Part shown: positions 1 through 7,977 of the stretch, one piece after another
Position numbering within the stretch: the stretch's first letter is position 1
Layout of the letters: the number at the start of each line of letters is the position of its first letter
Origin: Terriglobales bacterium
GTDB taxonomy: Bacteria; Acidobacteriota; Terriglobia; Terriglobales; Acidobacteriaceae
DNA length: 64,000 nucleotides
Direction: 5' to 3'
Assembly (NCBI GenBank): GCA_035651655.1
Contig: DASRFG010000025.1
Span: 62,001-126,000, forward strand
Program-made: the position numbers and the translations under genes
The notes under the pieces: model-generated
Databases searched by the model: none
The model's input: only the letters and a program-made list of their open reading frames with translations
Told to the model about the DNA's origin: nothing

Positions 1-442
1 GCGAGGCAATTTGGCCTAGGTGCGGCTGCAGCCACGTCTTTCCCTTGGCGTTGCGTCCGGACTCATCCATGCAGCTCTGCCAGTAATCACCGATCTGGCG
101 CTCGCTCCCGGTCGCCTGCTTGTTAGCAGCAGCTGCCTCCAGCGCATTGCGCAGGATGGTCTGGTTGTACAGGAATAATGGCAGCTCGGTGCTGCTCACC
201 GGCATGTCCGACGAAATCGGATGCGCCGCCACCCACTTGGAGCACGTGTACTGGTAGAAATCTGTGCATGGATCCTTGCTGGCATCCAGCAGCGAACGAT
301 CAAACTTCTCCAGCTTAGGGAGCTCTGCTGCGCCATTAGTCTTCGCCACAGCAGCATTGTCCGAACCGGTTCCCGCACCTTGCGATAACGCGGCGCCTGC
401 GAAGCAAAAAATCAAGATAACGACTGTCAAATACCTGCGCAT
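1..442 (-). CDS. M13 family (neprilysin/PepO-like) zinc endopeptidase, N-terminal part
   Basis: The gene runs off the left edge; about 147 N-terminal codons are present of a family that normally has roughly 650-700 residues. The protein opens with an export signal (basic RR, a hydrophobic stretch LTVVILIFCFAGAA, then a likely signal peptidase I site before Q). The family hallmark DPCTDFYQYTC follows, with HPISSDMP further on, both typical of the start of M13 peptidases. The HExxH zinc motif would lie outside the window. Start: ATG preceded by AGAGGTG at good spacing. M13 enzymes cleave oligopeptides outside the cytoplasm. The gene diverges from the radical SAM gene on the right. Confidence 0.85.
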   Translation of the reverse strand, partial: MRRYLTVVILIFCFAGAALSQGAGTGSDNAAVAKTNGAAELPKLEKFDRSLLDASKDPCTDFYQYTCSKWVAAHPISSDMPVSSTELPLFLYNQTILRNALEAAAANKQATGSERQIGDYWQSCMDESGRNAKGKTWLQPHLGQIAS

Positions 443-774
443 GTTCACCTCTGGCAAAAAGAACTTACACTGTAATCCGTGCTTGACGCAAAATCTTCGG
501 CCCTGAATACCAGCGGCCTGTCACAACAAAATGTTATTTTCGTAAGGGAGTTCCAAATGTGAATACGGTCCTGGAGCACGGCCTTCAATTGCGAATCGCC
601 CTGTGGAAATATTGGTCCAAAACTAAACAAAAACACAGCTTATAGTGCTTCTGGTGTATTGCATACTAGCCGTGCAATTGACATAAAATAAACCGGTTTT
701 ACGCGCCGTAGCCCTAAATTGTTTGTGTTCCGCTGAGAGTCTTCGAGCATCACGTATTTCGGAGGTATCTCGCC
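443..774. other. Divergent intergenic region (M13 peptidase / radical SAM gene)
   Basis: This 332-base spacer separates two divergent genes and must hold both promoters. It is visibly more AT-rich than the flanking genes. A perfect 10-base palindrome AAACCGGTTT lies at 690-699, and a TTGACA hexamer at 678-683 has no good -10 partner 16-18 bases downstream. I see no small ORF with a credible ribosome site and no terminator. Confidence 0.4.
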
Positions 775-2157
775 ATGGCTTCCCCCGCCAAGTTTCGCAT
801 TGATGTTGCCATTCATGATCTCCTGATGAACTCAACTCCCACTCCGCCGTCGCCAGCCGCGGCGAAAGGAATGAGGCTTCCGGATCCGGTCTTTCCGCGA
901 TTCCCGGAGCGACTGAGTGATCCCGGCCCCGATACTCCTCCTGAGCGGCGCACATGGGACGCAAAACGAATCTATGGCGCTGCTCGTGGGTGGTTATTGC
1001 CCTATGTGCGGTCGCGGGTGTTGCCCGGGGACTTCCACCCGATTACTTCGTACCTCTTTCTCGAGTACAAGTGCAACCTGGATTGCTGGTATTGCTGGGC
1101 ATTCGACAACAAAGTGAAAGGCATGACCGAAGATGTGGCGCGCCGCTCCATTGATTGGCTCCATGATCATGGCTGCCGCGTTCTTGCGTTGATGGGTGGG
1201 GAGCCTCTGCTGCGACCGCAATTCGCCCACAAGGTTGTTTACTACGCGGCAAAGAAGGGCTTCTGGGTGTATATCGGGACAAATGGCCGCCTACTCCGTC
1301 CCGATGTCACCGATCGCTTAGGCGACGCCGGGGTTGCGGTTTTCAACTTCGCCATGGACTCATGGGACCTTAAACCCAGCCTCCCGAAGGCCCTTGTTCC
1401 GGCGCAAAAGAACCTCGAGTACGTGCTGCGCAAGCAATATGTCTATGAGTACCTGGTGTTCTTTAATATGAACATCTGTCGCAATAACACCGAAGACATA
1501 CGCATGCTCACGGAATACGCCCACGACCACCGAGTAGCCACCGACTACCACATCAACGAGACCCCGATGCTCGAACAGGATGATCATTTCAAGCATCTTT
1601 CCGACAATCCCACCTACATCCGTCCGGAGGACTGGCGCGACATAGATGCTCTGGTGGATTGGCTAATCGAGAAAAACAAGTCCGGCTACCAGATGGTGAA
1701 CTCCGTGCAGCGACTTCAGGAAATCAAGGCCTTCATGCGCATGTCTTCCGGCGTTGACTTAGAAAAGTATGGCTGGAATGGCGACGGCAGCAACAGTAAT
1801 GGCCATGGCAAACAAGTGCTTGCTTCCATGCCGGGCATCGTGCAAGACGCCGACGGTGAGCTGCATTTCGCGGAGTGGAACTGCCGTGCCGGCCAGAACA
1901 ACGTGATCATCCGCACTGACGGCACAGTCGCGCCTTGCTTTCCCATGTATGCCTCCACCTTCGACTGGGGAAACATTGACCGGCCGAAGTTCGATCGCGG
2001 TCAGCTGACCGACATGAAAAGCACCTGCCAGCGGCACTGTTTTTCTACGCTGAATCATAATCTGGCGTACTGCTACAACGATGCTCGTGTCATTAAATGG
2101 CTTTGGAAGCAAGCCAAGAACGGTTTCCAGGATGGAGCCCGCAGCTTCGACGACTAA
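775..2157 (+). CDS. Radical SAM protein with SPASM-like C-terminal cysteines, substrate unknown
   Basis: A 460-residue radical SAM enzyme. Residues 100-107 carry the C-x3-C-x2-C motif (CNLDCWYC) that binds the [4Fe-4S] cluster which cleaves S-adenosylmethionine, and GGEP at 141-144 is the usual SAM-contact motif. After the barrel, the last 90 residues contain five cysteines (WNCRAG, VAPCFP, STCQRHC and AYC), resembling the auxiliary-cluster SPASM/twitch region. The extended N-terminus of about 90 residues has no recognisable domain. Start: ATG with GGAGGT 9 bases upstream. No peptide precursor gene or other maturase is adjacent, so a RiPP role is not supported. The next gene is a transporter-like protein 41 bases away. 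Substrate cannot be named. Confidence 0.8.
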   Translation: MASPAKFRIDVAIHDLLMNSTPTPPSPAAAKGMRLPDPVFPRFPERLSDPGPDTPPERRTWDAKRIYGAARGWLLPYVRSRVLPGDFHPITSYLFLEYKCNLDCWYCWAFDNKVKGMTEDVARRSIDWLHDHGCRVLALMGGEPLLRPQFAHKVVYYAAKKGFWVYIGTNGRLLRPDVTDRLGDAGVAVFNFAMDSWDLKPSLPKALVPAQKNLEYVLRKQYVYEYLVFFNMNICRNNTEDIRMLTEYAHDHRVATDYHINETPMLEQDDHFKHLSDNPTYIRPEDWRDIDALVDWLIEKNKSGYQMVNSVQRLQEIKAFMRMSSGVDLEKYGWNGDGSNSNGHGKQVLASMPGIVQDADGELHFAEWNCRAGQNNVIIRTDGTVAPCFPMYASTFDWGNIDRPKFDRGQLTDMKSTCQRHCFSTLNHNLAYCYNDARVIKWLWKQAKNGFQDGARSFDD

Positions 2158-2198
2158 CGGTATTGCTGTCATCAGCCAGCCCTGAATTATCATCAGGC

Positions 2199-2825
2199 AT
2201 GGCTGATGATGCGATATCCAGCAGAGAAACCTCGGCCAGACGTGGTCAGTTCCTGGAATACTTCACGCTTGCCTGGAACAGTGTTGAAGGGTTGATAGCA
2301 GTCACGGCAGGTGCGCTCGCCGGCAGCATATCCCTGATCGGGTTCGGAATTGACAGCTTCATCGAAGTGACTTCGGGTGTTGTGCTGCTGTGGCGCATGT
2401 CCGTGGACGCGGATGAAGAACGGCGCGAACACAATGAACGTCTCGCCTTGCGCAGTGTCGGTGTTTGCTTCCTTGTGCTGGCGGTTTACATCGCCTATGA
2501 ATCTACCCGCGACCTCTTAGGCCGACGTGCTGCCGAGCACAGTATCGCTGGTATTGTTCTGGCCTGTATTTCTCTTCTAATCATGCCCTTGCTCGCCCGC
2601 GCTAAGCGACAGGTCGGCACCTCTCTTAACAGCCTAGCCATGCGCGCAGACGCCAAGCAGGCTGAATTCTGCGCCTATCTCTCGGCGATTCTTCTCGTGG
2701 GTTTGGTGCTCAACGCCGCTTTCGGATTGTGGTGGGCAGACCCTCTTGGCGGATTGCTGATGGTCCCGCTAATTGCGCGCGAAGGTGTTCAAGGCCTCAA
2801 GGCCCAAACGTGCTGTTCTGGTTAA
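2199..2825 (+). CDS. CDF-like cation transporter, membrane domain only, altered metal site
   Basis: A 208-residue integral membrane protein matching the transmembrane domain of cation diffusion facilitators, but without the cytoplasmic C-terminal domain, so shorter than the usual ~300 residues. TM2 reads GIDSFIEV, where zinc exporters such as YiiP have D-x3-D. TM5 reads RADAKQAEFC, where YiiP has RADMLHYQSD, so the His and Asp ligands align with Gln and Cys. Zn2+ transport by the textbook site is therefore unlikely. An in-frame ATG overlapping the radical SAM gene at 2097 exists, but the ATG at 2199 places the first helix correctly. Membrane topology is confident; substrate is not. Confidence 0.7.
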   Translation: MADDAISSRETSARRGQFLEYFTLAWNSVEGLIAVTAGALAGSISLIGFGIDSFIEVTSGVVLLWRMSVDADEERREHNERLALRSVGVCFLVLAVYIAYESTRDLLGRRAAEHSIAGIVLACISLLIMPLLARAKRQVGTSLNSLAMRADAKQAEFCAYLSAILLVGLVLNAAFGLWWADPLGGLLMVPLIAREGVQGLKAQTCCSG

Positions 2826-2826
2826 A

Positions 2827-2851
2827 TGCTGGGCTCATAGCTCACCCAGCA
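2827..2851 (+). terminator. Hairpin after the CDF-like gene, possible weak terminator
   Basis: A perfect 7-bp stem (TGCTGGG / CCCAGCA) with an 11-base loop directly follows the stop codon at 2825. There is no T-tract after it, so it is at best a factor-dependent or weak terminator. Confidence 0.3.
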
Positions 2852-2930
2852 ATTGGGCATGCCGTTACCCTAGTTATCTAACCCTTTCCTCCCCGACTAC
2901 CTAAAATCCCTGCGGGTACAGGCTCGTTTC

Positions 2931-4169
2931 ATGTTCAAACGCCTCTTATTTTTCGGGACGCTTCTGGCGCTGGCCGCCGCACTACCGTCATCGGCGCAAA
3001 GCGCTGCCGACTGGCAGAGCCGCGTTCGTGAGCGTGTCGAAAAGCACGATCTAACCGCTGCTGCTGGGATTGTGGATCAGCGTCTCAAAGACGCTCCCCA
3101 CGATCTTGAGGCCGTAGGGTGGCGCGCACGATTGCACGCCTGGAACGGCGATTGGCACGCCGCCGAATCCGAATACAAGCTGGTGCTTCAGAGTTCGCCG
3201 GATGACGTGGAAATCCTGATTGGCCTTTCAGACGTTCTGGCATGGCAGCAGCGTTCCGCGGAGGCGCTGCCGTTACTCAATCACGCTTGTTCTTTGGAGC
3301 CTTCAAACCCTGACGTTCTCGTTCACCGCGCTCGCGTGTTGCGGTCACTAGGGCGGCCGTCCGAAGCTCGACAAGACTTTCGCGCCGCATTGCGATTGGA
3401 TCAGCAGAATAAAGATGCTGCCACAGGTCTGGCTAGCCTAAGCTCAGAACTACGCCACGAGCTGCGCATAGGTAACGACACCGACTTCTTCAATTACACG
3501 GACACGGCGCAGGCACAGACGGTTAGTCTGCGTTCTCAGTGGACATCTCGTTGGGCGACTAGCTTCTCCGGCAGTTCGTATCAGCGTTATGGCGAGGATG
3601 CTGGCAAGTTCATGGTCAGCGTTACGCGCCGGCTTCCCGGCGCCAACGCGCTCACTGTAGGCGGCGCCATCGCTCATGACCAGACGGTGATACCGCGCTG
3701 CGAAGCCTTTTTCGACTTCGGCCACGGCTGGAAACTGGGAAGGAATTCGATGATTCGTGCGGTTGAAACCAGCTATGGCCAGCACTGGTACTGGTTTTCC
3801 GGCGCTCGCGTATTGGTGTTTTCGCCCACAGCGATGCTGTACCTTCCGGGGAACACTACCTGGTCATTCGCCGTTTCTCCGGCCCGGTCTCATTTTTCAA
3901 ATAGCGCCGCTGGCTGGCAGGTGTCCGGTGCGTCGCGCTTCAGTTTTCCCCTCCAGTCGCGGCTTACCGCGAATCTCTTCTACGCCGTGGGCAGCGAGAA
4001 TTTCGCCCAGGCGGACCAGATCGGTCGCTTTGCCGCACGTACCATCGGCGGCGGTAGCCGTTTGCAGCTCACCAGCCATCAGGACATCACGGGCTTCGTA
4101 GCCAGCCAGGACCGTTCCCAGGCGCGCTCCGCCATCAGCATCGGATTCAGCTACGGAATTCGTTTCTAG
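2931..4169 (+). CDS. TPR protein with YaiO-like outer-membrane beta-barrel
   Basis: 412 residues. A cleavable signal peptide (residues 1-23, ...ALPSSAQS) is followed by TPR-like helical repeats to about residue 175 (alternating W/A/L/Y pattern, P-x-N/D at turns), then a C-terminal half rich in alternating polar/aromatic strands that ends in Phe (GFSYGIRF), the usual outer-membrane barrel signal. This order matches YaiO-family barrels and parallels PgaA, the TPR-barrel exporter of poly-N-acetylglucosamine. It lies upstream, same strand, of a HEAT-repeat membrane protein and a processive GT2. The inferred role is an outer-membrane port for a polysaccharide; the polymer is unknown. The Shine-Dalgarno sequence is weak. 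Confidence 0.72.
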   Translation: MFKRLLFFGTLLALAAALPSSAQSAADWQSRVRERVEKHDLTAAAGIVDQRLKDAPHDLEAVGWRARLHAWNGDWHAAESEYKLVLQSSPDDVEILIGLSDVLAWQQRSAEALPLLNHACSLEPSNPDVLVHRARVLRSLGRPSEARQDFRAALRLDQQNKDAATGLASLSSELRHELRIGNDTDFFNYTDTAQAQTVSLRSQWTSRWATSFSGSSYQRYGEDAGKFMVSVTRRLPGANALTVGGAIAHDQTVIPRCEAFFDFGHGWKLGRNSMIRAVETSYGQHWYWFSGARVLVFSPTAMLYLPGNTTWSFAVSPARSHFSNSAAGWQVSGASRFSFPLQSRLTANLFYAVGSENFAQADQIGRFAARTIGGGSRLQLTSHQDITGFVASQDRSQARSAISIGFSYGIRF

Positions 4170-4266
4170 CGGCAAAGTTACCTCCTAACTTACAGGTTAC
4201 AAAGGGGTCTTGAATTACCTTGGTTACCTTACTGGCGTGCACACTTGACCCTACGATCAGCGTAGG

Positions 4267-5502
4267 ATGCCAGCTCTGCCTTTAGCCATCGAAGTATTTT
4301 TTCGCTGGATTGACCGCCTTGGCCCCGCCGGGCTGGTGGTCAGAGCGATTGTGGCCTCGCTCTGGGCAATTGCCGCCCTGCTTGTCTATATCTGTTTAAG
4401 GCGGCTCTACCGCGCTCTATTTTTTCGGATCCGCAATGCTCGCGCTTTAGTCATTCGTAATAAATGGCCGCAGATTGTTTCGGGTGTGGTTCCGCCTCGG
4501 ACGTGGCTCTTCAAATATCTCGACCGCAAAATCGTTGAACAAATTCTGCTCGATACCCTTGATGCTACCTCCGACGACCAGGCGGCGCCGCTGATCTCCT
4601 GCCTGCGTTCCTCCGGACTTCTGGAAATGCGCATTCATGAATCGCGCACTCGCAAAGGCTGGGAGAGACGCGAGGCGCTCACCACTTTGGGGCGTACGCG
4701 CGCTCCCGAGGCGATTGCTGCTCTGGCTGAAGCTTTACGCGATCCCAATGCCGAAAATCGCCTGGCGGCAGTGCGCGGACTGGGGCAGATTGGTCTTCCT
4801 GAAGCCGTGGATTATCTGCTCACTGGTGCGGTTGAACCCGATGGCACACTGACGGTCCCCGAAATCCCGTTGCAGAATGCCTTATTGCGGTGCTCCCGCA
4901 GTAAGCTTTCAGTCCTGCTGCCGCCCCTTCGCCGGGCCCAGGGTAAGCCTCGCGAAATACTAGCGCGCGTAGTTTCCGAGTTGGCCACCCCCGAAATCGG
5001 TGACGATCTTCTGATGTTGGCCTGCGATCCTCTCCCTGAGGTACGTGCATCCGCCGCTCGCGCTCTGGCCAGCGCCGATCCTGCATCTGCTTTTCCTGTG
5101 TTGTCCGTGCTCTCCGCCGATCCCGAATGGGAGGTACGCTTGCGCGCAGTCGCCGCGCTCAGCGCAATTCAGGATTCACGTGCCATTCCGGCCCTGGTCC
5201 GCTGTCTCTGCGACCGCAACCGCAGCATACGCGTACGGGCCGCGGCTGCCTTGGTGAAGTTTGAAGCGGAGCTGGATTACATCCTTCACAATGTGATCGC
5301 AACCCAGGACCAATATGCCCTGCAGGCGATGATTTCCGAATTGGAACGATCGGACATTTACGAAAAACTGCTTGTCGAATTGCGGCACTCCACTACGGCG
5401 CACCGGGCAAACGAAATGCTGGTCGAAGCGCTTCGCACCGGCGCCGAGAAGCTCAAGAAGAATTTGCGCTGGCAAAAGCTCGAGGAAGTAGTGTCGCAAT
5501 GA
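4267..5502 (+). CDS. Membrane-anchored HEAT-repeat protein
   Basis: 411 residues. One strong transmembrane helix lies near residues 20-48 (LVVRAIVASLWAIAALLVYI), followed by a basic segment and then, from about residue 120 to 370, repeated helical pairs of the HEAT/PBS-lyase type (PEAIAALAEALRDPNAENRLAA, SRAIPALVRCLCDRNRSIRVRAAAAL). Such repeats are protein-protein scaffolds. Its stop overlaps the start of the GT2 synthase (ATGA), so the two are translationally coupled and probably form one complex at the inner membrane. I infer that it couples or regulates the synthase; no enzymatic motif is seen. Confidence 0.75.
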   Translation: MPALPLAIEVFFRWIDRLGPAGLVVRAIVASLWAIAALLVYICLRRLYRALFFRIRNARALVIRNKWPQIVSGVVPPRTWLFKYLDRKIVEQILLDTLDATSDDQAAPLISCLRSSGLLEMRIHESRTRKGWERREALTTLGRTRAPEAIAALAEALRDPNAENRLAAVRGLGQIGLPEAVDYLLTGAVEPDGTLTVPEIPLQNALLRCSRSKLSVLLPPLRRAQGKPREILARVVSELATPEIGDDLLMLACDPLPEVRASAARALASADPASAFPVLSVLSADPEWEVRLRAVAALSAIQDSRAIPALVRCLCDRNRSIRVRAAAALVKFEAELDYILHNVIATQDQYALQAMISELERSDIYEKLLVELRHSTTAHRANEMLVEALRTGAEKLKKNLRWQKLEEVVSQ

Positions 5503-6956
5503 TTGCCTTGTTGAACGCCATCAACCTGGCGCTGTTCTGCTATTACTTGTTTACAAACCTCACCTATTTATTCCTGCTGGTCAGTGCCATCAGCGCCAAC
5601 ATCATGCATCAACGTCGTCTGGCCAGCCTCAAGCTCGAACACGTAGACCGTTCTCCCTTCACTCCGCCCATCGCTCTTCTGGTGCCTGCGCGCAACGAGG
5701 AAGGGTGCGTAGTTGAATCCATTCGCTCGCTGCTGGGAATTGATTACCCAGAGCTTGAAATAGTCTTAATCAACGATGGCTCGACCGATGGCACGTTGAA
5801 GCAGGTGCAAGAACATTTCAAGTTGAGGAAGGCGAACCTCTTATACGTTCCGGAGGTGCGTTGCGCGGAAGTTCATGCCCTCTACATCAGTACCGTAGAC
5901 CGTCGTCTGCTCGTGGTTGACAAAAAATCCGGCGGGAACAAAGCCGATGCGGTCAATGCCGGTCTGAACGCCACCTCGAGTCCTTATGTATGCGTAGTGG
6001 ACGCCGACTCTTTGCTGGAAAAGGATGCGTTGCTGCGCATGATGGGCGGCGTCTTCTCTCGCCCCAGCCAGATTGCTGCCGTGGGCGGCGTCGTCCGGGT
6101 GCTGAACGGCTCGTTAGTTGAGCGCGGCCGACTGACGACGGTGCAACTCCCGCGACGGCCCTTGGAAATTCTGCAAGTCATTGAGTACCTGCGTGCTTTC
6201 CTGATTGGCCGCGAGGGCTGGGCCCTCTACAACATGATGACCGTCATCTCCGGTGCGTTCGGGGTTTTTCGGCGCGATTTTATCGTCGAAATGGGCGGTT
6301 ATCGGCACAGCGCGATCGGAGAGGACATTGACCTTGTGGTTCGCCTTCACCGCCTGATGCGCGATCAGGGCGTGGACTATAAAATTCCCTTCGTTCCCGA
6401 TCCGGTTTGCTGGACCGAGGTTCCTGCGGACATTAGATCTCTGGCTCGGCAACGCGCCCGGTGGCATAAGGGCCTGTATGACGTGCTCTTACAAAACCGC
6501 GACATGCTATTTCGCAAGCGTTTTGGCAGGCTGGGCTGGATCGCCATGCCCTACCAATGGCTCTTTGAATTGGCCGCTCCTATTATTGAGTTGGTCGGCT
6601 ATGCCAGCATGCTGACAGCAGCGTTGCTTGGAGTCATGAGCATCCATTTTTTTCTGCAATTTCTGATCTTTGGTTATACCTTCGGCTCGCTGATATCTGT
6701 GGGCGCGGTATTGCAGGAAGAAATTACCTATCGTCGGTACAACCGCAAGCGGGACGTCGCTCTGCTGATAATGTTTTGTTTTCTCGAATACTTCCCGTAC
6801 CGGCAGCTGCAGATGTTCTGGCGTATGCAAGGTCTGTGGCAGTATTGGCGAGGAGATGTGGTGTGGAAGCAGGTCAGGCGTGTCGGCTTTGGCGAGACCG
6901 GCTCCGCCAGAGCTCAGTCCCACGAGGCAGAGGCAAGTACGGTTGTTCCTCAATAA
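5499..6956 (+). CDS. Processive family 2 glycosyltransferase (polysaccharide synthase)
   Basis: 485 residues. A TM helix at the N-terminus is followed by a GT-A domain: PARNEEGCVVESI and INDGSTDGT (nucleotide binding), VVDADS (DxD metal site), GEDID (catalytic base region) and RQRARW, the Q-x-x-R-W signature of processive synthases (cellulose, hyaluronan, PgaC). At least three C-terminal TM helices (about residues 350-430) would form the translocation channel. Catalysis is thus at the cytoplasmic face with transfer across the inner membrane. It is coupled to the HEAT gene by a 4-base overlap and follows the TPR-barrel gene, suggesting a three-part synthesis/export machine. Sugar specificity cannot be read from sequence. 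Confidence 0.85.
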   Translation: MIALLNAINLALFCYYLFTNLTYLFLLVSAISANIMHQRRLASLKLEHVDRSPFTPPIALLVPARNEEGCVVESIRSLLGIDYPELEIVLINDGSTDGTLKQVQEHFKLRKANLLYVPEVRCAEVHALYISTVDRRLLVVDKKSGGNKADAVNAGLNATSSPYVCVVDADSLLEKDALLRMMGGVFSRPSQIAAVGGVVRVLNGSLVERGRLTTVQLPRRPLEILQVIEYLRAFLIGREGWALYNMMTVISGAFGVFRRDFIVEMGGYRHSAIGEDIDLVVRLHRLMRDQGVDYKIPFVPDPVCWTEVPADIRSLARQRARWHKGLYDVLLQNRDMLFRKRFGRLGWIAMPYQWLFELAAPIIELVGYASMLTAALLGVMSIHFFLQFLIFGYTFGSLISVGAVLQEEITYRRYNRKRDVALLIMFCFLEYFPYRQLQMFWRMQGLWQYWRGDVVWKQVRRVGFGETGSARAQSHEAEASTVVPQ

Positions 6957-7149
6957 GAGGGTAGCGCACCACCGTGGAGGCAGCGGGCTGTCGGTTTTGT
7001 TAATTTGGCAGAATATGGCGCAACGCGCGGTTGCACGCTCGACAGTAATCTGCAGAGCGCTGCCCTGGCCCCGGCCTGAAGCGAGGCCAGCAGTGTCCCT
7101 TTGAAGCGCTTCCAGCTCGATCTACTTTATAAGTTTTGAGGTGAACTGC

Positions 7150-7941
7150 ATGATGGCTTTTCCTCGTATCTCCAGGCTGTGCGCGTTCGCATTGGTCGTG
7201 TTCTTCCTGACCTCGGCCGCCGCAGAAGAGATCACGGTTGCCGCCGCGGCCGACCTGCAGTTCGCATTCAAAGACATCGCCGCCAGGTTCGAAAAGGACA
7301 CCGGAAACTCTATAAAGCTGGTCTTCGGTTCTTCCGGGAACTTCACCAATCAAATTAAAAATGGCGCCCCTTTCGATATGTTTTTCTCTGCCGACATCGG
7401 TTATCCCCGGCAGCTCGAAACTGATGGCCTGGTCGAGCCGGGGACGCTCTATCACTACGCCAATGGCAATATTGTGCTCTGGGCACGGAAAGGTTCCAAT
7501 GTTGCTGTGGACCATGGTCTAAAGCTGGTTCTGGAGCGCGCGATTTCCAAAATCGCCATAGCTAATCCTCAACATGCGCCGTACGGTCGAGCCGCCGTAG
7601 CTGCGCTACGCCACGAAGGCATTTACGAACAGGTCCAGCGCAAGCTGGTGCTGGGTGAGAACATTTCCCAAGCGGCTCAATTCGTCGAAACGGGTAACGC
7701 GGACGTTGGGATCGTCGCCCTCTCATTGGTCCTGGCGCCGGCAATGCAGGGAAAAGGGAAGTACTGGCTCATTCCCGAGTCATGGTATCCGGCGATCGAA
7801 CAGGTATGCGTGACTCTGAAGTCCTCGCACCATAAGGAAGTAGCGCAGCAGTTTCTCGCTTATTTGAAGAAACCGGAGATTGCAAGACTAATGCAGGTGT
7901 ATGGATTTGTAGTGCCAAAGGCCGGAACAGTGGCCAATTGA
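7150..7941 (+). CDS. modA: Molybdate ABC transporter substrate-binding protein ModA
   Basis: 263 residues with a signal peptide (residues 1-24, ...FLTSAAA-EE), then the ModA fold: ITVAAAADLQFAFKDIA, FGSSGNFTNQIKNGAPFDMFFSAD and a C-terminal VPKAGTVAN. These segments carry the oxyanion-contacting Ser residues. Start: AGGTGA precedes the tandem ATG codons at 7150/7153; an upstream GTG at 7141 is inside that ribosome site. No modB, modC or ModE-like gene lies in the window, so it would need a membrane partner elsewhere. Converges with the alcohol dehydrogenase gene across a shared hairpin. Confidence 0.85.
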   Translation: MMAFPRISRLCAFALVVFFLTSAAAEEITVAAAADLQFAFKDIAARFEKDTGNSIKLVFGSSGNFTNQIKNGAPFDMFFSADIGYPRQLETDGLVEPGTLYHYANGNIVLWARKGSNVAVDHGLKLVLERAISKIAIANPQHAPYGRAAVAALRHEGIYEQVQRKLVLGENISQAAQFVETGNADVGIVALSLVLAPAMQGKGKYWLIPESWYPAIEQVCVTLKSSHHKEVAQQFLAYLKKPEIARLMQVYGFVVPKAGTVAN

Positions 7942-7957
7942 CCCGTTCCGGCCTTTT
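7917..7957 (+). terminator. Rho-independent terminator after modA
   Basis: A perfect stem AAAGGCCGGAAC / GTTCCGGCCTTT spans the end of modA and is followed by T residues (GGCCTTTTC). The left arm overlaps the last modA codons. The A-run before the stem means the minus strand also ends in Ts, so it may serve the convergent dehydrogenase gene as well. Confidence 0.8.
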
Positions 7958-7977
7958 CACTTTCTCAACATCTACCT

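Noticed and set aside
678-706. TTGACA as promoter -35 for the radical SAM gene
   Set aside because: No acceptable -10 hexamer occurs at 16-18 bases spacing; the region there is ACGCGC.
6957-7149. Molybdenum-cofactor-type riboswitch before modA
   Set aside because: The expected conserved core and helices are not visible, so the spacer remains unexplained.
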